Below, in pieces: positions 1 through 6,484 of a DNA stretch of 23,220 nt. This stretch comes from a virus, in the IMG/VR virus record IMGVR_UViG_3300042868_002120, positions 1-23,220 of that record; one strand, written 5' to 3'. How positions within the stretch are numbered: the stretch's first letter is position 1; every line of letters starts with the position of its first letter. The position numbers and the translations under genes are program-made. The notes under the pieces are model-generated. The model ran no database searches, had not been told where the DNA came from, and worked only from the letters and a program-made list of their open reading frames with translations.

Positions 1-191
1 TGGTCTTTGAGCGCGATCTTCACAACGTCTTGCTGACGCTTGATGTCCTCGATCTCAGACTCGTACTGAGCGGTTAACTCTTGTACGCGTGACTGCATCC
101 TGCGGTACACCTTCGCCAACTTGTCCATGGGGACAGTGACGTCTGTCGGTGCTTCCTGAGGAGCAGGTTCCTCATCATCTATGTTTAACAT
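1..191 (-). CDS. Partial acidic/coiled-coil phage protein (N-terminus only)
   Basis: The reading frame opens with ATG at 189-191 after a strong Shine-Dalgarno (AAGGAGAAGTAA then ATG) and stays open to the left edge, so only about 63 residues are visible. The N-terminus is acidic and Pro-rich (MLNIDDEEPAPQEAPTDV). From about residue 24 it becomes a charged heptad-like helix (KLAKVYRRMQSRVQELTAQY), suggesting a coiled coil. I do not recognise the family. It lies downstream of the SNF2 helicase gene, separated by 76 bp holding a predicted promoter and a small operator-like palindrome, so it may start a separate transcript. Product length and function cannot be judged from this fragment. Confidence 0.75.
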   Translation of the reverse strand, partial: MLNIDDEEPAPQEAPTDVTVPMDKLAKVYRRMQSRVQELTAQYESEIEDIKRQQDVVKIALKD

Positions 192-215
192 TTACTTCTC
201 CTTGAATTATTTTAT

Positions 216-258
216 TGTCAATGGTTTGACAGCATAGCACGACTGAATTGATTTGCAA
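216..258 (-). promoter_or_regulatory. Predicted sigma70-like promoter with TGTCAA-N4-TTGACA operator
   Basis: On the minus strand TTGCAA (253-258) and TATGCT (231-236) are 16 bp apart, a plausible -35/-10 pair for the leftmost gene. An inverted repeat TGTCAA-TGGT-TTGACA (plus strand 216-231) abuts the -10 on its downstream side. The same 6-4-6 motif occurs in the promoter at 10932-10957, which suggests a shared repressor. The promoter is inferred from motif spacing only. Confidence 0.45.
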
Positions 259-267
259 CTCCTTTCT

Positions 268-1830
268 TTAAATATTTTTTACTTCGCTGTCGAACATGCC
301 GACAAGCATTGCGTGATCGGAAACTTTTGTATTCATTGCCTTAAATAATTTCTTTTCAATGGGGCTTGACTCAATGTGTACCACAGTAACTTTGTCCGAG
401 TCTTGACCTTTGCGGTCGGCTCGTGCTATGCACTGCGTATACATCTCCACTGACATGAGTGGGCCAAAGAACACAACTGTGTCAGCGGCAGTTAGGGTAA
501 TCCCGTGTGCTGTCGCTTGTGGTTGCAAAACCAGTACGCGGATGTTGTCGGTAGTTTGAAAGTCGTTGATGATCTGACCACGCTTGGTTGCTGACACGTC
601 GCCATGAATCTGGTCAACGGCATAGCCATGCTTGGTAAGATGCTTGACGATGGTGTCAATGCTTGAGCGGAACAGAGCAAAGATGATTACCTTGCGGCTT
701 GTCTCTTCCAATACCTCCTCCAGTACACCAAGGCGGGGGGCGGCATCGAACTCCACAACTTCCTTCTCGTCTGTGTACGCGGCACCACAACTAATTTGCA
801 ATAGCTTGTTTACAGCAACGCCTGCATTGACTGCGCTGATTGTTTCTCCGGCAGCTTGGAAAAGCATCTGCTCTTTGAGTAGCTTGTAGTACTTGGCTTG
901 CTGTGGTGTCATCGGCACTTCGCGTGTGACTGTGATGACTGGCGGTAAGTCAAGGCACTGGTCTTTGGTGAAACGTATTGCGGGTTGAAGCGCTTCGTAC
1001 ACAAGTTCTTTAGCGTTAGCCTTTGGAGCCCACTTGAACATGCTGATCTTGTTCATCACCTTGTCGCGCCATGATGTCTGGAACTTAGGTACACCGCTTG
1101 GGTTAACAAACTTAGCCAAGCCATACGCATCCACAGGCGACTGCGATGCGGGCGTACCAGTCATCATCCACAAGTACGTCTCTGGCTTGATGATTGATGC
1201 AAGTGTTTTCCATCTGCGAGTGGACGGGTTCTTGTATGCGTTGGCTTCATCGACAATCACTAAGTCAAACCTACCATCAGCGTTGATCTCAGATGCGATC
1301 AAGTTAAGGCCATCATAGTTGGCAATCACAATCTCGTAGTCTTGCTGAATCATTTCAATACGTCGACTAGCTTGAGCATGGTGCGCGACGATGGCAGAGC
1401 GATGAATAACACTGCGATTGATGTCACCCATCCACGCACTGTGCATGATGGACAAGGGACAGAGAATTAACACACGACGAACTTCACCACGCTTCATCAA
1501 GAAGTCAGCCGCCCATAGCGCAGACAAAGTCTTGCCAGTTCCGGGGTCGTTAAAACAGAATGATCTGCGGTGTAATGTTAGGAAAGCCGCTGTCTCTATT
1601 TGGTGAGCCATTGGTATAAACTTTCCCGGCCAGTCGTAGCGCCTAGTGATAGGCGATGGCACATCCTTCACACCGAGGTTGCGTAGCACGCGTGCTTCAT
1701 CTAAACCCCAGTAAACAGCTACTTCAAAGATACCATTAGTCTCAGACAGCACCTTATGCTTTGGAATGATCGCGTACTTGTTTGGGTTGCGCGTGCGCAG
1801 TACGAGCGCTTTGTCGTCAACGATTTGCAT
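268..1830 (-). CDS. SNF2-family DEAD-box-like helicase/ATPase
   Basis: A 520-residue superfamily 2 ATPase of the SNF2/Rad54 type, which uses ATP to translocate on or remodel DNA. Visible motifs are motif I DPGTGKT (95-101), motif II DEAN (194-197, a variant of DEAH/DEGH), motif III TGTP (224-227) and motif VI QCIARADRKGQ (466-476). A helicase C lobe lies between the last two (VIIFALFRSSIDTIVKHL, IHGDVSATKRGQIINDF). The start ATG at 1828-1830 overlaps the upstream stop as TAATG, so translation is probably coupled. Such stand-alone SNF2 helicases are common in phage replication/recombination cassettes beside DNA polymerase and nucleases, as here. Family assignment is firm; the exact role (fork restart, recombination or transcription-linked) is inference. 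Confidence 0.93.
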   Translation of the reverse strand: MQIVDDKALVLRTRNPNKYAIIPKHKVLSETNGIFEVAVYWGLDEARVLRNLGVKDVPSPITRRYDWPGKFIPMAHQIETAAFLTLHRRSFCFNDPGTGKTLSALWAADFLMKRGEVRRVLILCPLSIMHSAWMGDINRSVIHRSAIVAHHAQASRRIEMIQQDYEIVIANYDGLNLIASEINADGRFDLVIVDEANAYKNPSTRRWKTLASIIKPETYLWMMTGTPASQSPVDAYGLAKFVNPSGVPKFQTSWRDKVMNKISMFKWAPKANAKELVYEALQPAIRFTKDQCLDLPPVITVTREVPMTPQQAKYYKLLKEQMLFQAAGETISAVNAGVAVNKLLQISCGAAYTDEKEVVEFDAAPRLGVLEEVLEETSRKVIIFALFRSSIDTIVKHLTKHGYAVDQIHGDVSATKRGQIINDFQTTDNIRVLVLQPQATAHGITLTAADTVVFFGPLMSVEMYTQCIARADRKGQDSDKVTVVHIESSPIEKKLFKAMNTKVSDHAMLVGMFDSEVKNI

Positions 1831-2111
1831 TACGCATCTTCCTTCAGCCTAGCCCACGGCGTATTGCCTGTGTGATGGTTTAGCTCTTCCATCTTTTTGT
1901 TTGTGTGCAGTCGTGCTGACGCATCAGACCAAAAGTCATCTTCTATCTCCGACACATCTACCCACGTATCGCCATAACGTGCACGCCACAAGTTGACTAA
2001 CTCTGATAAAGGTATCGAGTACACAGGGTCATTGTTAGGATTGAACACACCCATCAGGACGTCATTCATTTCATCTAGCGCTTCTATCAGTTCATTTTTT
2101 ACTCGTCCCAT
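1830..2111 (-). CDS. Small acidic phage protein, paralogue of the next gene upstream
   Basis: A 93-residue protein starting with ATG after GGAGAAGCAA. I do not recognise a named family. The central stretch IPLSELVNLWRARYGDTWVD followed by an acidic patch and DASARL closely resembles the C-terminal part of the protein encoded at 2127-2429 (IPTARLIDLWVARWGHDWVD, then DAYDRM). The two neighbours therefore look like a tandem duplication. The conserved core is a LW-x-AR-aromatic-G-x2-WVD motif, probably a small helical domain. The stop overlaps the helicase start (TAATG). Function unknown; the linkage suggests a helicase or nuclease accessory role, which is inference. Confidence 0.8.
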   Translation of the reverse strand: MGRVKNELIEALDEMNDVLMGVFNPNNDPVYSIPLSELVNLWRARYGDTWVDVSEIEDDFWSDASARLHTNKKMEELNHHTGNTPWARLKEDA

Positions 2112-2126
2112 TTGCTTCTCCTTGAT

Positions 2127-2429
2127 TTATTTTGGATTACGACACACATACTTAGAGCGATCGGTTAGGAAGTGAACCTCAAGTTCGCCTTCTCTTCTCA
2201 TTCTGTCGTACGCATCTTTGTAGAATGGGTCTTCTGTTACTTCCACCAGATCAACCCAGTCATGTCCCCAACGCGCTACCCAGAGATCGATAAGTCTTGC
2301 AGTAGGTATGTCACTTAATAGAGTGGTCTGACTTTCGCGCATACGAACGGTTTGCGCTCGCGTCTTTGACTCGGAGATTCGAACGTACGGTTTTTCCCCC
2401 TTTGGATAGGGCTCTTTTGTGGTCGACAT
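2127..2429 (-). CDS. Small basic/acidic phage protein overlapping the HNH gene
   Basis: A reading frame of about 100 residues if it begins at the ATG at 2427-2429, which has AAGGAG nine bases upstream. The frame is open further back to 2528, but those extra residues lie inside the HNH gene in another frame and have no good ribosome site. The C-terminal half carries the LWVARWGHDWVDLVEV segment shared with the 1830-2111 product, supporting a real gene. With this start it overlaps the HNH gene (2311-2577) by 119 bp in a different frame. A shorter start at 2342 (MRESQTTLLSD) would reduce the overlap to 32 bp but lacks a Shine-Dalgarno. Function unknown. Confidence 0.7.
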   Translation of the reverse strand: MSTTKEPYPKGEKPYVRISESKTRAQTVRMRESQTTLLSDIPTARLIDLWVARWGHDWVDLVEVTEDPFYKDAYDRMRREGELEVHFLTDRSKYVCRNPK

Positions 2430-2577
2430 CTTTTCCATCTCCTTTATGTACAAGTCCTTCCTTCTCCATGATTGCTCGTGCTTTGTTTCGTGCGGCACGT
2501 TTCTTCTTGACCATCGGTGTGCCGTCATACTGTTCGTACTCTTTTGCGTACGGGCGGGGTTTGTTTACGTAAGGCAT
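2311..2577 (-). CDS. HNH endonuclease
   Basis: An 88-residue protein with a C-terminal HNH signature: VDH (51-53, first metal and catalytic His), ALSKGG turn, SNLRV with Asn67, and NRSYAR with Asn76 near the end. This matches small free-standing phage HNH nucleases that cut or nick DNA with a beta-beta-alpha metal fold. The N-terminus is basic (KKKRAARNKARAIM) and probably binds DNA. The start ATG at 2575-2577 follows AAGGAAACCT. It sits 10 bp downstream of the Cas4-like nuclease gene. Its 3' half overlaps the next gene out of frame by up to 119 bp, which is unusual. It could be a homing nuclease or a processing enzyme; the sequence does not decide. Confidence 0.85.
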   Translation of the reverse strand: MPYVNKPRPYAKEYEQYDGTPMVKKKRAARNKARAIMEKEGLVHKGDGKDVDHKRALSKGGKTVRSNLRVKDASANRSYARKSDHSIK

Positions 2578-2587
2578 AGGTTTCCTT

Positions 2588-3253
2588 TCAGTGTTTCTTG
2601 TTGAACTCGCAAGTCTTTACTGGGCACCAACCGCATAGCGGTGTTTGGTTTGGGTTCCACACGTCGTTGGCAAAGCTAGCTTCTAGCCGCGCCGTACGCT
2701 CACGATAGTCCCACCAGTGTTTGTCGGCGTCATCTCGTGCCATCGACATCTTGACCATATCATTTTTTACAATGAACAGCAATGCTGAGTTGACCTTGCG
2801 TATGTGTGGGAAGTGGGCAAACACCATGAGCGACATGAGAACTAACTGATCTCTATCTGGATACTTGTTGTTGCCAGTTTTCCAGTCACCCACCCACGCC
2901 GTAAGGTTGTCGTCATCAACGACAAGGATGTCAGCAATGCCGCGCACCCACACGTCTTTGTCTTTCCAACCTGTCGGCTTGAGGTCGACAGTCAGCGCCA
3001 TCTCATACTCAGCGAGTTTGCGCCCATTCTTCTTCAGCATGGCGTCCACCACAGGTTGAAACTGTGAGTACTCAGCGGGTATTGGTTTGCCCTCTGCGAT
3101 GTAGTCCTCAATAGCCTTGTGTACCTGATTGCCGTAGCGTGTTGCCTCAGTCTCAGTGAACGGGTAGTTCTTCAAGACCTTGACCTCTTGGTAACGGCGT
3201 TGGCATCCCTCAAAATCTTTGAGGGCTGAGTGTGACCATGCGGGTTGTTTCAT
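2588..3253 (-). CDS. PD-(D/E)XK nuclease, Cas4/RecB-like with putative Fe-S cluster
   Basis: A 221-residue protein of the PD-(D/E)XK superfamily (PDDEXK_1, RecB/Cas4 branch). Visible features are an N-terminal single Cys17 in FEGCQRRY, H45 and E49 (GNQVHKAIEDY), GIAD with Asp108, D123-W-K125 as the D-x-K catalytic pair, Gln136 in a QLVLMSLMVF helix, and a C-terminal CGWCPVKTC with Cys207, Cys210 and Cys215. One early plus three late cysteines is the layout of the 4Fe-4S cluster in Cas4, AddB and Dna2. Such enzymes resect DNA ends. The start overlaps the upstream gene by ATGA. There are no Cas1/Cas2 genes or CRISPR array nearby, so a replication/recombination role is more likely than spacer acquisition. 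Confidence 0.9.
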   Translation of the reverse strand: MKQPAWSHSALKDFEGCQRRYQEVKVLKNYPFTETEATRYGNQVHKAIEDYIAEGKPIPAEYSQFQPVVDAMLKKNGRKLAEYEMALTVDLKPTGWKDKDVWVRGIADILVVDDDNLTAWVGDWKTGNNKYPDRDQLVLMSLMVFAHFPHIRKVNSALLFIVKNDMVKMSMARDDADKHWWDYRERTARLEASFANDVWNPNQTPLCGWCPVKTCEFNKKH

Positions 3254-3546
3254 AGTTGGGCTGAGTTGATTGCAGAAGAAAGGCGCTTGGCAAAAGCATT
3301 AACAAACTTCTCGTCACTACATAGCTCGTGCTTCATGTCGTGTAGTACAGCGTGAGTCATCTCATGCCAGAACGAGTCGGCCAGTTCTGCTTTGTCTAAC
3401 TTGTTGCCGTAAGCATCTCTCTTGGCAAGCCAGATGATGCCGTGTGTGTAGTCGATTGTGCCCAACGTATCTTGTCGCTTGGCTTTATTGACCATGATTG
3501 TGGCGTACTCAGTGTTGCCAACTTGTATGCGTTTTGGTATCTGCAT
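3250..3546 (-). CDS. ImmA/IrrE-like zinc metallopeptidase (HExxH)
   Basis: A 98-residue protein with HEMTH at 61-65 and, about 14 residues later, DEKFVNAFAKRL (E79, N83, F-A). The pair resembles the HExxH plus E-x3-N-x-FA arrangement of ImmA/IrrE-type zincins. Known ImmA proteins cleave or antagonise phage and ICE repressors; whether this short phage protein does so is inference. It lacks an obvious HTH domain, and SprT-like assignment is the main alternative. The start ATG (3544-3546) follows TAGGAGAAGC just after the polymerase stop, and its stop overlaps the next gene by ATGA, so it is translated within the replication operon. Confidence 0.75.
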   Translation of the reverse strand: MQIPKRIQVGNTEYATIMVNKAKRQDTLGTIDYTHGIIWLAKRDAYGNKLDKAELADSFWHEMTHAVLHDMKHELCSDEKFVNAFAKRLSSAINSAQL

Positions 3547-3554
3547 TGCTTCTC

Positions 3555-5522
3555 CTAGCTTTTTGCTAATCCATATCTCCGGTGAGCGCCACCGTCAGCG
3601 GACAATGGTATGCCTTGCATATAGCTTGGCTCCATAGTCATTTGCGCCAAGACCCAAGTCTTAGCGTCAACCACTTCATCGTCAGGTACAACAGCAATCA
3701 ACTCATCATGCACTGTGCCTGCGATCGGGTATTTCTTTGCTACCCTCAACATACCATCCGTCATAACAATACGCGCCAATGCCTGCGTAATGTTGTTCGT
3801 TATCTTCCCTGCATACAACTTGGTAGCGTGTGGCCCATAGACTGCTTGGCTCCTACCTTTGTCGTCCTTCACATAGCGAAGATCAGGGTACAACAACTTC
3901 ATTCCGTTTGGTAATTCTATCTCACCTTTGCGGAACGTAATACATTTATACACCAGTTCTTCACCCTTTACAAGCGCTCTGTGTAAAGCTGTTTCACAGA
4001 GACTCCAGAACGCTACAACAGGGTACGCAGTGTTCCTATACGTATCTATGATAGCTTTGGACGCAATCACATGGTTCAGCAGATCTTCAGTCGAACAGGT
4101 GTGCGGTATGTCAATCAGCTTTGTATCAATGTCGTTCAACTTCACAAACGCTTGCGCATACTCAGAGTCAACGCCTAACTGCTTCGCAAAATCCCGCGAG
4201 TACCTGACCGGTGGTGCACCGAGGAAACCGACGAGTAGTTGAGAGGCAAACGAAGCCCAACCGAGGCCGTAACCGCACCCAAGTAACGCAGACTTTGCAG
4301 ATTGGCGTAGGTCGGGATGAGACTCTTTGGTGAGGTTCGGGATGTTGAACATCTGAGCCCCGAAAGCCGCGTAAGGGTCACCACCTCCCTTGAAGATGTC
4401 GAGCATATCTTGGTAATCCGAAAGCCATGCGAGAACTCGCGGTTCAATCTGAGATAAGTCCCCAACGACCAGTTGGTAGCCCTCGGGAGCCATAATCGCT
4501 TTGCGTAGGAATGAACCTCGCTTGAGGTTTTGCATGTTGATGGCCGAGCCTTTGGCCGCTGTCCACCTACCCGTCTGCGCCCCGTAGTACGAGAGCGGAA
4601 CTGGAAGCGTGCCGCGTTTGCCGATGTCAAGGAATCTTTGGGCACGCGTTCGCTCAGTGGTTGATTTAACCTTAAGACGCGCTTGACAAAGTAGGGCAAC
4701 GTCTTCACGTTCACTGTTAAGCAACGTCTGAAATAGGGCATCATTTTTAGCGAGGGCAAGTGTTGTCTTGCCTGTCGTCTTGCTTGTCTTGGTAGGCGGA
4801 ACCACACCGAGTTTTGTAAGTAGCTCAGCAAACTTTGGGTTCGATGCCAACTCAGCATCCTCCACGCCGAGCCTCTGTAATAGTTGTTCACGAGCAGTTC
4901 CTTCCTCGGCTAGTGCCTTGATTAACATTTGTTGGTCTAATTGCAACAGCGGACGCGTGTACATCTTGAGCGTCATGTCGATGAGCCGTAGCTCTTTCGC
5001 AGGGTAGCCTTTAACAAGTCGTTTGAATATCTCCTCGCACAGAAATACATCATGGGCGCAGTAGTCGGCAAGCTCTTTTTCAATTTCCGGCGTGAGTACT
5101 GATAGTCCGTTAGTGGAGTAAACAGCATTGCCTTTTGGGGGGAGGGAATAATCGGAGGCCAGTTTTGCAAGGGAGTTGCCGACTTCAACTCCTCGAAGCG
5201 CTCGTCCCATTGATAACGTATCAAAGATGAAACATGGTCGGGCGTTATATCTCCACTCCATAATTGATACATCGAACTGTGCGTTGTGGGCAAGCACTGC
5301 GGTTCGTCCCCAGTCAATCCCATCAAAGTACTGACGTAACTCCGTATCTCCAAACCATCTAATTGGTTCATCGCTTCCGTATACATGGACGCAAGCTCCG
5401 AACGCTCTAAATTTATCATGGCGTATGTACTCCTCGGTTGTCATTTTAGAGAGCGTGTACTCTTTGCTGTCCCAGTACGTCTCAAAGTCGATGGTTATTA
5501 TTTTGTCGTATGGTTTGCTCAA
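3555..5522 (-). CDS. polA: Family A DNA polymerase with 3'-5' exonuclease
   Basis: A 655-residue replicative polymerase. The exonuclease domain shows DFET (12-15, Exo I), HNAQFD (79-84, Exo II) and Y154-x3-D158 (Exo III). The polymerase domain shows motif A DLSQIEPR (355-362), motif B R406-x3-K410-x3-L414-G-x2-Y418-G, and motif C HDE (605-607). All catalytic acids are present, so it should be active with proofreading. The 5'-nuclease domain of bacterial Pol I is absent, as usual in phages. Leu414 occupies the position of E. coli Phe762. The start is TTG (5520-5522), overlapping the upstream TGA, with AAGGAGA eight bases upstream; no nearer ATG fits the DFET-containing N-terminus. Confidence 0.96.
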   Translation of the reverse strand: MSKPYDKIITIDFETYWDSKEYTLSKMTTEEYIRHDKFRAFGACVHVYGSDEPIRWFGDTELRQYFDGIDWGRTAVLAHNAQFDVSIMEWRYNARPCFIFDTLSMGRALRGVEVGNSLAKLASDYSLPPKGNAVYSTNGLSVLTPEIEKELADYCAHDVFLCEEIFKRLVKGYPAKELRLIDMTLKMYTRPLLQLDQQMLIKALAEEGTAREQLLQRLGVEDAELASNPKFAELLTKLGVVPPTKTSKTTGKTTLALAKNDALFQTLLNSEREDVALLCQARLKVKSTTERTRAQRFLDIGKRGTLPVPLSYYGAQTGRWTAAKGSAINMQNLKRGSFLRKAIMAPEGYQLVVGDLSQIEPRVLAWLSDYQDMLDIFKGGGDPYAAFGAQMFNIPNLTKESHPDLRQSAKSALLGCGYGLGWASFASQLLVGFLGAPPVRYSRDFAKQLGVDSEYAQAFVKLNDIDTKLIDIPHTCSTEDLLNHVIASKAIIDTYRNTAYPVVAFWSLCETALHRALVKGEELVYKCITFRKGEIELPNGMKLLYPDLRYVKDDKGRSQAVYGPHATKLYAGKITNNITQALARIVMTDGMLRVAKKYPIAGTVHDELIAVVPDDEVVDAKTWVLAQMTMEPSYMQGIPLSADGGAHRRYGLAKS

Positions 5523-5800
5523 TTAAAACTCTCCTTGGGTGGTGCGTCTAGGACGTTTAGAAAGCCGAAAAAATCGTTTGCCGCCAACATAAGTTGCGAC
5601 GCCTCCATCTCATTACAATTTAGGGTAACGACTCCTGCAAACGCATCCTCTGCGCGACCGATGATGACAACGCCTTGCGCTTGCCCTTCTCCATAACACA
5701 TCACCAACTTGTATATCAGTAGCTTGAAGTGCGCCTGCTCTTCGTCTGACATCTTGTTAATTCGTTGCTCTAACTCTTCTTGTGACATTGCTTCGCTCAT
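5519..5800 (-). CDS. Small phage protein in the polymerase operon
   Basis: A 93-residue protein, overlapped by ATGA with the gene before it and by TTGA with the polymerase after it, so the three are probably translationally coupled. The N-terminus is a charged helix (SQEELEQRINKMSDEEQAHF). A more hydrophobic middle follows (GVVIIGRAEDAFAGVVTLNC), which looks like two beta strands, then a helix. No family is recognised. Its tight position suggests a replication accessory factor, but no motif supports a specific activity. Confidence 0.8.
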   Translation of the reverse strand: MSEAMSQEELEQRINKMSDEEQAHFKLLIYKLVMCYGEGQAQGVVIIGRAEDAFAGVVTLNCNEMEASQLMLAANDFFGFLNVLDAPPKESFN

Positions 5801-6024
5801 GATTTTTTCTTCTCATGCATTTCGTAGAGCGTGGTGATGTACGCGATTAACTTATCGCGGGGGTAGCCCGTCTTGTATGCAAGCGTACACAGGTAGCTTA
5901 AAAGTGCAGAGATGCCTATGTTCACCTCTTTATCACCCATCAGTTCCATCAATTCGTCTACTGCGGCTTCCACTTTCTGCTGTTGAGCCCGACGTTCGCG
6001 TGTTTCCTCTATGTCTTTGGTCAT
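5797..6024 (-). CDS. Small helical phage protein
   Basis: A 75-residue, apparently all-helical protein. The N-terminus is highly charged (TKDIEETRERRAQQQKVEAA), followed by VDELMELMGDKEVNIGISAL and an amphipathic stretch LLSYLCTLAYKTGYPRDKLI, ending in a Lys-rich tail. No enzyme motif is visible. Both ends overlap their neighbours by ATGA, placing it between VRR-NUC and the 5519-5800 gene. Function unknown. Confidence 0.8.
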   Translation of the reverse strand: MTKDIEETRERRAQQQKVEAAVDELMELMGDKEVNIGISALLSYLCTLAYKTGYPRDKLIAYITTLYEMHEKKKS

Positions 6025-6302
6025 GATAAGACCTCCTTTAAAGTTTGTATGTTGTCCTCATTGATGACAACGGCTATCCCCCCTGCGCCACGTATGCGGC
6101 TTAGATGGGCTTCTTGTAGAGCGGTGGTTTTACCCTTACCCGCTTTTGCTTCGATGCCAACGAACTTGCCGCCAGCACACACGAGAAAGTCAGGTACCCC
6201 TGAGTTCCCGTATCCTGTCCCGATGGGCATGGCGTAGTACACGCCCAACTCATCTAGTATCTTACGTATTTGCTTCTTGACTTTTACTTCTGGTGTTGAC
6301 AT
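6021..6302 (-). CDS. VRR-NUC domain nuclease
   Basis: A 93-residue stand-alone VRR-NUC (virus-type replication-repair nuclease), a branch of the PD-(D/E)XK fold that often cuts branched DNA. The signature is GVPDF with Asp38, a GKFVGIEAK strand with Glu51 and Lys53, and TALQEAHLSRIRGAGG with Gln63 at the start of the next helix, then the strand IAVVI. Length matches minimal phage VRR-NUC proteins. The start ATG (6300-6302) has an excellent Shine-Dalgarno (AGGAGG). A 14-bp perfect palindrome (GTTGACATGTCAAC) is centred on the start codon. It follows the structured gap at 6303-6472 and heads the ATGA-coupled run into the polymerase. Confidence 0.92.
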   Translation of the reverse strand: MSTPEVKVKKQIRKILDELGVYYAMPIGTGYGNSGVPDFLVCAGGKFVGIEAKAGKGKTTALQEAHLSRIRGAGGIAVVINEDNIQTLKEVLS

Positions 6303-6308
6303 GTCAAC
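6295..6308. repeat. 14-bp palindrome across the VRR-NUC start codon
   Basis: GTTGACATGTCAAC is its own reverse complement and covers the ATG of the VRR-NUC gene. It holds TTGACA and TGTCAA back to back, the same hexamers found with a 4-nt gap in the two promoter operators of this window. It could be a translational or protein-binding control site, or chance. Confidence 0.4.
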
Positions 6309-6324
6309 CTCCTGTTAATTAGGT

Positions 6325-6484
6325 GAGGGGGTAAAGTAGATTACGCGCCCCCTCGTGTCGCGTTGCGGAATGGCAACAAGAGGTCAATACTCAAAGGACT
6401 GGACGCCCCTTGTTGCCGACAAAGTGTGGTCGCATCTACTGGGCTTGCACAAATCATCTTATCGTGAACACGTCAGTCCTTTGA
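6325..6484 (-). ncRNA. Candidate structured RNA element with interlocked stems
   Basis: This mostly non-coding gap (6303-6472) holds four complementary pairs. GAGGGGG 6325-6331 pairs with CCCCCTC 6348-6354. AGTAGAT/GCG 6335-6341 and 6345-6347 pairs with CGCATCTACT 6431-6440, with a 3-nt bulge. GGCAACAAG 6372-6380 pairs with CTTGTTGCC 6409-6417, extendable to 12 pairs with one mismatch. TCAAAGGACT 6391-6400 pairs with AGTCCTTTGA 6475-6484, inside the 3' end of the upstream gene. Pairs 1/2 and 3/4 interlock as pseudoknots. It would be transcribed leftward with its neighbours. No known RNA family is recognised; it could be a leader control element or a processed small RNA. Confidence 0.4.

Noticed and set aside
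2588-3253. The Cas4-like nuclease as evidence of a CRISPR-Cas system
   Set aside because: There is no Cas1, Cas2, effector or array in the window; the family is common in phage recombination.
4175-4891. A 238-codon minus-strand frame within the DNA polymerase gene
   Set aside because: It is an alternative frame of the polymerase, with Arg/Ser-rich low-plausibility sequence and no ribosome site; the polymerase frame holds all motifs.
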